Assembly: GCF_042242105.1 (NCBI RefSeq)
Contig: NC_092014.1
Span: forward strand, 6,173,874 to 6,237,873
DNA: 64,000 nt
Direction of reading: 5' to 3'
From: Pempheris klunzingeri
Lineage: Eukaryota > Chordata > Actinopteri > Acropomatiformes > Pempheridae
Below, piece after piece: positions 24,401 to 64,000 of the stretch (positions are counted from its first letter, which is position 1; every line of letters begins with the position of its first letter). The notes beneath the pieces were generated by a model. The model saw nothing but the letters and a program-made list of their open reading frames with translations, did not search any database and was not told the origin of the DNA. Position numbers and translations under genes: made by a program.

Positions 24401-27350
24401 TGACTTTGTGAATGGATGTAACACTCCCTCCTTTCCCGCAGCACTACGCCTTCAGGCTGCTGCTGTAAATAGGCATGTGATTAGGCAACATGCCCAGGTA
24501 ATGAGGTTACAAAAAGACAATATTACTAAAAGGAGAGTCAAACAGAGTTCACTGGCTCGGGCTGAATGTAGACTCAGAAGATACACCCATCAAAACAAGC
24601 ATAATGTTACAGCATGTCCATTAGACTGTGTGTATTGCACATTTAGAACAAATTCTTGTCACATACAGACATATAGATGTATGATATATACAGATATATG
24701 ATGTTTATACATTTTTAGGAGAGAATTTCCAATGTGAGTGATCCTGTCTTTGTGTACATTTCCTGCCATAGGAGTGAACGAAAAGACAGGAGTAAAGGTT
24801 ATGAAGAACTGGGAGGGAGAGTCAACAACAACATTATCGAAGAGACACGGGATGATGGGTAAGAACTGAGGGTTAAGTAAACACACACACTTCCATTCCT
24901 GACTCAACCTGTGGGCTGTTTTAACCTGCAGAAATAACACAATAATAGCAAAGCTAATGCTAAAGATAGTCATTGTAGTAAAGTAGCCCTAATATAGACG
25001 CTCTGTGCTTATAAACAGACCTGGTACAACAGCTCAGTTTACATAGCAGCATTAGCGGCTTGTTTTAGTGCTCAGGTCACCCCCCTCCCCCTCCCCCTCC
25101 CCTTCCAGGAATAGCCCTCGCCAACCTGTCATCCACAATGAGGCTAGGCTGGATGATAATTAGCCTAAATGAGGCTGGAGTGGGGCTTTAGTTATCGTCT
25201 GGTGTTACATCGATCCAAAGAGTGACTAAAGGTTAAGTTGGGATCAGAGACATAACTTTGTGTTGCAGGAAAAGAGGCTGAGTGAGCTTTTAGCGTCTCA
25301 AATTAAAATGATTTATACTGATCTACACTAGACTGTTTTCAAATACATGTGATACATTTTGATATTTATGTATTTTTCCTACTGCCAGGAAGCCATTGTT
25401 TTCCAGTAATTTCCACATATGAAACGTGTTTGAAGATAGTAAATGTATAATTTTTTTGGTCAATTTTACATGAAGTCCAATATAAGCACAGATTGATTTA
25501 AAAGGTGTGCACTTCTTTACATCATAACAATAATGTCACTGACTAACACACTTTAATACAGTATGAAGATCGAGTGGAATAGCTGGAAGAGCTTAAGAAA
25601 TACCTTTTCAAATGTAATGTAAAGTAGATATGATTTTTAGTTTTAAAAATCATGGACTGACATGATAAAAAAAACACTGGTCTGGTCCTTTAATTGGAAG
25701 ATCTGACTGAAAAAAGGGAAAGAAGGTAACATGAAAATACTGCAATAAGAAAAATAAGCTGACTTATACTTTGCTCCTGCCTCTTGTTAGTATCTTTATT
25801 ATTTACTTCTTTGCATGTCATAGAAGTTTCTGAGTTGCTGAAGGAATGCAATTTACATAAAACAGTGTAGTTTTATCTTAAAGATAGTCATTGTGTACCT
25901 TAAATCTGCTTGGGAGGAAGATTTGCTTGTAACAGATGAGCAGTGGGGAGTGGAGGAAGCCCACTGAGGAATACACAAAGCCTCAGTTTGGATTAGACAT
26001 GGTCTGATGCTGCATAAACTTTCTCTGTGGATAGTCCCATAGTTCAATGTTGACTCTATTTACGACCGGTGTAAGCTGCTTCCTGGCACACATGTCTTTC
26101 ATAAATAGTCTTAAGTGTTGGAAATCTGTTTTCCAGACCTTACATATTTCTGCACAAGTGACACAACCTCATTAATTGCTTGCAGCGCTCTGCAACTTTT
26201 GTAACTCTAGGAGGATCTGAATGTAAAAAAAGTGATGCAGCAGTTCGAGAAGCTTAGGTTCATACATTGTGGGTGTGCTGAAGTGTCCCAAAAAAAAAAC
26301 TGTTGGAAACATTTCTTGATTATGATGTACGAGGATGTAAACTTTTCTTGTGAAAATGACTGCCTGCGTTCAATATTTGTCTTAAAAGCTAAAAAAAACC
26401 AATAAAGCAAATTCAAAAAATACAGATACAATGTGATATATTGAATTATTTGATGGGTTAATGGCCTCTACTATTTGGTCCCTGAATCATTCTTTTAGCA
26501 TCTGGACCACAAAAAGCTCTGTCTCTGAAGTTGACTTTGACCTCTGACCTCCTGGTGGGGAGGAAATACTGTAAGCTCTGTGGTTTCCTGCACAGGGTTC
26601 AGGAAGGAGCGCAGCCTTGAATTTGCTCCACTGTCACCTTTTGTCAATTTATTCCAGTTTATTTTCCAGGACCAGACTATTGTGTTATTGATTGTCAGCT
26701 GTTATGTCTTAATTGGAACCTTGTTTATTCTCATGTGGTTCAGATGTAATATTTTGCATAGTTTAACCACTGAAGGCAGCATCTCAGTCAGCTTTGGATA
26801 GAAATCACTCACCCGCAGAGTGAATCAGAGACTTTGGCTTTAATCTATAATTATGTGGACTATGTGCTGTAATACTCTTACGTATGATCCAGTCATGATG
26901 TAAGCATCTTACATGAGTGCAGTGCAGTGATAGTGATAGTAAATTAATGAAGGGTTCAACAAATCACGTAGAATTTGCCATGCAAATAAAGTTGGTACTT
27001 TTCGTAGTAGTTGCTGCATTACTATATTAAACAATTTATTTGCTTATTATTAAACTATTTTCCTTGTCTATATGCTTTGACAACATAAATGCAGCCTTTT
27101 CTTACATGCTATGCCAAGCAAATTGAGATTTCAATTAAATATTCTCTCCCGTTTCTCTTCTCTTCTCCCTCTCACACACACACACACACACACACCCACA
27201 CCACACACACACACACACACACACTCATCCGGTGCACCACCTACCGTGGTAGCGCTTCTGTTCATCATGGGCCAGCATCACGGCCATCCTCAGGCCGATA
27301 CCAGAGGAGCAGCCGGTGATCAGCACCACTTTCTGTCCGGGACTCGCCAT
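21422..27350 (-). CDS. rdh8: Retinol dehydrogenase 8, photoreceptor type (6 coding exons, 317 aa)
   Basis: NADPH-dependent short-chain dehydrogenase that reduces all-trans-retinal to all-trans-retinol in photoreceptor outer segments, the first step of chromophore recycling after bleaching. Exons in transcript order: 27245-27350, 23523-23684, 23228-23407, 22870-22963, 21781-21964, 21422-21649; phases join and give 317 residues (human RDH8 has 311). The cofactor motif is TGCSSGIG (residues 12-19), the structural motif NNAG is at 91-94, catalytic Ser lies in [10 protein letters not shown] (about 143) and the YAASK active site has Tyr157 and Lys161. The C terminus has the paired cysteines CGCL seen in photoreceptor RDH8, likely lipidation sites for membrane attachment. 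HSD17B1 is the nearest alternative family, but [22 protein letters not shown] and the CGCL tail favour RDH8. Fish have a and b paralogues and I cannot say which this is. It is head-to-head with col5a3, as in humans. Confidence 0.93.
22430..22640. repeat. Dispersed percomorph repeat, copy 1 (partial), in rdh8 intron 4
   Basis: Contains TTGTCCAATACTTTAGTTTATGACC and then GCTAATTAGCAAATGTTAGCATGCTAAC (given here by its ends; key core TTAGCATGCTAAC). It shares this core with copies near 33.65 and 35.39 kb. The family is one I recognise from spiny-rayed fish but cannot name. Confidence 0.65.
23685..27244 (-). other. rdh8: Large first intron of rdh8
   Basis: 3.56 kb with no supported coding exon on either strand. 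It contains a C-rich run near 25079-25108 and a CA/CCA microsatellite at 27172-27224 next to the exon 1 donor. A downstream first-intron enhancer would be plausible but nothing in the sequence proves one. Confidence 0.6.
27172..27224. repeat. (CA)n microsatellite next to the rdh8 exon 1 donor
   Basis: Interrupted CA repeat. In the rdh8 transcript sense it is a GU repeat starting about 20 bases downstream of the first 5' splice site. Confidence 0.9.
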
Positions 27351-27906
27351 GGGGCTCCGCTGCCTCTCTGCTCCGTTGGCAAACTGGGACAGCAGTCAGT
27401 CAACCAGCCCTGCAGGATGAGTGGTGATTTGAGGTGAGAGCCACTGTAAGAGGATAAGACCCACACACAGAGAGGAGAGAGAGGGAGAGTCACATGGACA
27501 GAGCTCAACAAGAATGAGATTATCTAACTGGTGCACTGTCAGTTGTCCCGGTTATCATTTCCTACTTGGTAATTTTATTACATGTCAGGACAATACTTAG
27601 GGTGTTAGTCTTAAACTTGACACACTCTCTGACCCTCAGTGATGTTGTACTTGAAAGTGTGAAGAACAAATTGATAAGGACTGAAGCCAGCTTGTGCTCT
27701 GCAAGGATTTGGTGCCGCCTGGTGGTCGATATGATTACTCATGGAAACAGTCCATTGGAACTCTATGAATGGAGCGGCTTCTATTATTCAAAGCCAACTA
27801 AAACCTGGCTACATGATGATAGAAGATTTTTTTATTATTATTGCTTTTGGCAGAATGAGTTTCAAACACTACACACATGCACACAAGAACAAAATCTCTC
27901 TCCTTT

Positions 27907-27949
<43 letters not shown>

Positions 27950-28942
27950 ATGAACTCAAGAGTGTAGCAGCCACTCACAAGTTTAAGACACGCTACATGA
28001 AACGGGAGGTAGGGCATTTGGAAATATGCCTGGAATCTAGAATTCTTCAGAAAAAAAAGTCTGTATGTACAGCATGTGTGCCTGAATATAATTTACTTCT
28101 GTTAACAAAGCGTCGCTGTTACCGAAACATGATCTTATAATGAGTATTATACCCCATATTTACTGTATCTTTATCTTAAAACATAGAATCTACATTCTAC
28201 CACTCCACTATTCTCACAACAACACAGAAAAGTTTGTTCATCTGTTCATTAAATACAAGCAGAAAAGCACTTCTGTTTTTTTTTTTTTTTTCACAAAAAG
28301 ACAACATAGGGCAAAGGCACTTTTTACCAAATGCTTCCGCAAGATGACACCAAAAACATATTCCTTTCAAATATTCAGATGAAACTACTCTGTTAACACC
28401 ACTGATCTAGCCTACTCCTTTATGTGCACAATATCTATAAAACAGATTGAATTCCTACACTTCAATTCGCTAAAATTTCAAGCACATTTTGTGATATTGT
28501 AATGTATAAAATATGACACTGTACTATATAAAAACATTTGGAATGAATTTGATTATACCATTATATTAGGCGTTGAGTCACCTGCTCATACCGTCCTTTT
28601 AAGTCTGGGTCATATTTCAGCCCCCAAGTGATATATAGGGTATACAGATGTCTCCTTAGACAATGCAGACAAATGGAAGCTGAAGCAAAACAGAGGAAAC
28701 CTGAGGCTCATATAGGTATTCATGTGCATGGATGCAAGTGTGTGCATGTACTGAGCTCCGATTCTGTTGGCCCTCCTCACCCTATAAATTTCTCCCAAAA
28801 CCTCCCCAAAAAAAGTTTCTGATGCCTCCCAAAGAGCTGCTGGTTTCTTTTGACTCTTTAAAGTTAGAGATTAATATTGACAAAGTGCTGAAGTAGAAGG
28901 TGAGGAGCACCTTTAGCTTTTAATTGTGCATATAAGAAAGAC

Positions 28943-28946
<4 letters not shown>

Positions 28947-29026
<80 letters not shown>
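28947..29026. repeat. (GT)40 microsatellite
   Basis: About 80 bases of uninterrupted TG units, in the shared upstream region of rdh8 and col5a3. Confidence 0.95.
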
Positions 29027-29028
<2 letters not shown>

Positions 29029-29459
29029 GAGAGTATGGGGTGGGCAAAGACAGACAGGCACTGGAATTTGGAATCTGCTGCAGCATATTTTTATTAGTTG
29101 GGCAGCACCTGTCCTGTCCTAGCATGCTGTGTGTGTGTGTGTGTGTGTGAGTGAGAGAGAGGGGGAGGGAGGGAGAGAGCAGAAAATCAAATGTGGCACA
29201 ATCCTTCATTGTTCATGTTAGCTGTTTTGTATTAGGTCCTATAGAGGTCCTTTGAAATCTGGTGCACGTGTGCACGTGCATGCGTGCGTGACAACGCTGT
29301 GGTGTGGATGTGCCGGTGCGTGCGTGCGTGCCAATATGTGCCGATGCGCGCGAGATGGAGACGCCACATGATCCTTTAAATCACTCAAGACAATAATGAT
29401 GCTACTAATGACACATGCAGTAATTATGTTCCTGTGCAGCCCCACGAGCCCCAACCAGG

Positions 29460-29530
29460 AGTCTCCGGGGAGGGAGGGGTCACCTCGGAGGAGAGAGGGG
29501 GAGGAGGGGGGAGGAGGGAAGAGAAAGTGA
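29460..29530 (+). promoter_or_regulatory. col5a3: GA/G-rich tract upstream of col5a3
   Basis: Purine-rich stretch with runs GGGGAGGGAGGGG and GGGGGAGGAGGGGGGAGG, about 330-400 bases before the col5a3 ATG. It could serve as Sp1-type sites or fold as a G-quadruplex. Promoter function is inferred from position and composition; I see no convincing TATA box. Confidence 0.35.
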
Positions 29531-29856
29531 GGAAAGCTTTCTGTGAAGGAGGAAAGACCTTCCAAGATAAAGGGTTTTTTTTCCTGCTGGTCTCCCTCCG
29601 TCATCCGTCCATCCAGAGGAGAAGCAGTTAAAAACAGGAGCGCATGTGCTGCTGAATATCACCCATCATCCGTTAAATCAGCCTTTATGCACGCGCGCTC
29701 CTAATTGCTACCTGGTGGAGTGTGCGTCGTGACGCACGGGTGTGAGGCAGCTCTCGCGTGCAGTGAACGAAGTCAGTGTGACTGCAGGTGTCCGGCGGAG
29801 CGGAGGGGAGCCACGAGGGAATTACTGGGCTCCGTATCGATAGATACAAATGCAAT

Positions 29857-63033
<33,177 letters not shown>

Positions 63034-64000
63034 GTATAGTGTGATGATTTTGCTATGAATGTATGCCAGTGTATGTTTTTGCACAACACTTCATGGAAAA
63101 TGACTTCAAATGTGAAATAGTTTAGTCACAATTACAAACACTGCTGCAAGCTTGGGGTATTTTTGGTTGAATGCCAATTAGCAGCATTGTCAGCTATAGA
63201 AATGTGCTCAGCATTTTATTAAGTCAGTTTTCAAAGCCTCATTTACAGCAGTTGGCAGATGCTGTTACTCAAAGTGTCTTACGGTGCTGCTCAGTTTTTA
63301 TGATGAAGACAAATTAGATCAACTGAAGTCAGACATTTGACAGCAATCAGATCATATCAGTGATGAGCGGACCAGAACTGCGGGAGCTGCTACTGGGAGT
63401 AAAATCTTCTGATTGACTAACAAGCTTCATTTGATTCTGAACTGCAGATTACCATTTGAGTAAAGTCGTCCTTTCCCTGTTAGACAACCTTACTGTAATG
63501 ACAAACAATAAGTGGTGCATTGATGGGGTGGGAATAAAGTCCCCATCCACCACAGCAGAGACCCTCTGTGGTGATGATTCCAGCTTGGTCATGGTTTCAG
63601 GTGTTTCAGGTGGTTGTGAGGGTGAAACAACAAGAAATTGTTGCTGCTGCACTGCAGAAGAGAAATAGGTTACAGTAAGGGTACACATTGCCACAATAAA
63701 AGCTGCTACTACGGGACTTATAGTAGTAGTAAAACAAAACAAAAGGCTAGCAGCTCCCACCATAACAGGTAATATGTTATCTAAGGAGTGTAGAGGGTAT
63801 GAAAGTCTGTATGTGGAGACTAAAAAGTATCACCTATTGTTTCTGAATGTAGCACTTAGAGCAGTTCAGCTTATTTGATGAAGTCAATGTGTTTGCATGA
63901 TTCTTGCAATTCTGGAGTTTTAGCCACACGGTTGAATGCACTTATTATAAGTCGTGTTGGATACAAGTGTCAGCTAAATAAATGTAATGTAAATGATGGT
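63034..64000 (+). other. col5a3: col5a3 intron 64 to window edge
   Basis: No further COLFI exon is visible before the edge. Most of the stretch is taken up by a repeat with inverted ends, listed next. Confidence 0.65.
63238..63995. mobile_element. Degenerate DNA-transposon-like element with terminal inverted repeats
   Basis: The left end reads CATTTACAGCAGTTGGCAGA then TGCTGTTACTCAAAGTGTC. The right end reads GTCGTGTTGGATACAAGTGT then CAGCTAAATAAATGTAA. These are imperfect inverted copies of an end sequence that is very common in teleost genomes (consensus of the type AAAGCGTCTGCTAAATG). The interior of about 650 bases has no transposase-like frame, so it is a non-autonomous or decayed copy. 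It lies in a col5a3 intron. Confidence 0.65.

Larger units (their letters stand above)
27351..29600. other. Shared intergenic region between divergent rdh8 and col5a3
   Basis: 2.5 kb separates the two start codons, so the promoters of both genes should lie here. It contains CA repeats at 27910-27947, a GT repeat at 28947-29026 and a second short one at 29128-29148, followed by an alternating purine-pyrimidine stretch at about 29265-29350. No coding exon is seen. Confidence 0.6.

Noticed and set aside
27700-28140. Frames of 70-133 residues around the CA repeat at 27.9 kb
   Set aside because: Mostly His-Thr from the repeat; flanking sequence has no coding character.

Overview
The window is nuclear DNA from a teleost fish, most likely a percomorph. 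Evidence: exon-intron vertebrate genes with GT-AG introns, AT-rich introns full of CA/GT microsatellites, several dispersed repeats of a type I recognise from spiny-rayed fish, and proteins that align along their length with vertebrate families. I see no bacterial, phage or viral gene and no candidate for a new defence-type system.

Layout, left to right. (1) 1571-2603, plus strand: a compact single-exon gene for a Ras-dva-like small GTPase, with a TATA box and a poly(A) signal. (2) 6329-11555, plus: plk1 (Polo-like kinase 1) in 11 coding exons, behind a promoter with three CCAAT boxes and a CHR-like element. (3) 12354-20110, minus: palb2 (partner and localizer of BRCA2) in 12 coding exons, tail-to-tail with plk1. 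(4) 21312-27350, minus: rdh8 (photoreceptor-type all-trans-retinol dehydrogenase) in 6 coding exons. (5) 29857 to beyond the right edge, plus: col5a3 (collagen alpha-3(V) chain). 64 coding exons can be placed: signal peptide, 12.3-kb first intron, TSPN domain, acidic variable region, minor helix, a main helix of 337 uninterrupted Gly-X-Y triplets, and the first part of the C-propeptide. The final exons lie outside the window.

The non-genic sequence is mostly unremarkable intergenic and intronic DNA. It holds a hAT (Charlie-type) transposon remnant nested in another repeat (about 4.0-5.3 kb), three copies of one dispersed repeat (22.4, 33.5 and 34.9 kb), a 1.7-kb fold-back element (36.4-38.1 kb) and a degenerate element with terminal inverted repeats at the right edge.

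The genes do not form a pathway. plk1 and palb2 are both cell-cycle/genome-maintenance genes and lie close together in human 16p12. rdh8 and col5a3 are head-to-head here, as they are in human 19p13.2. The window therefore joins two blocks that are separate in humans. Points most worth checking: non-canonical nucleotide-binding residues in the Ras-dva-like protein, an acidic rather than basic variable region and a missing second C-propeptide cysteine in col5a3, a microsatellite-encoded Arg-Gly tract beside the PALB2 chromatin-association motif, UG repeats placed directly before several 3' splice sites, and the fold-back element.
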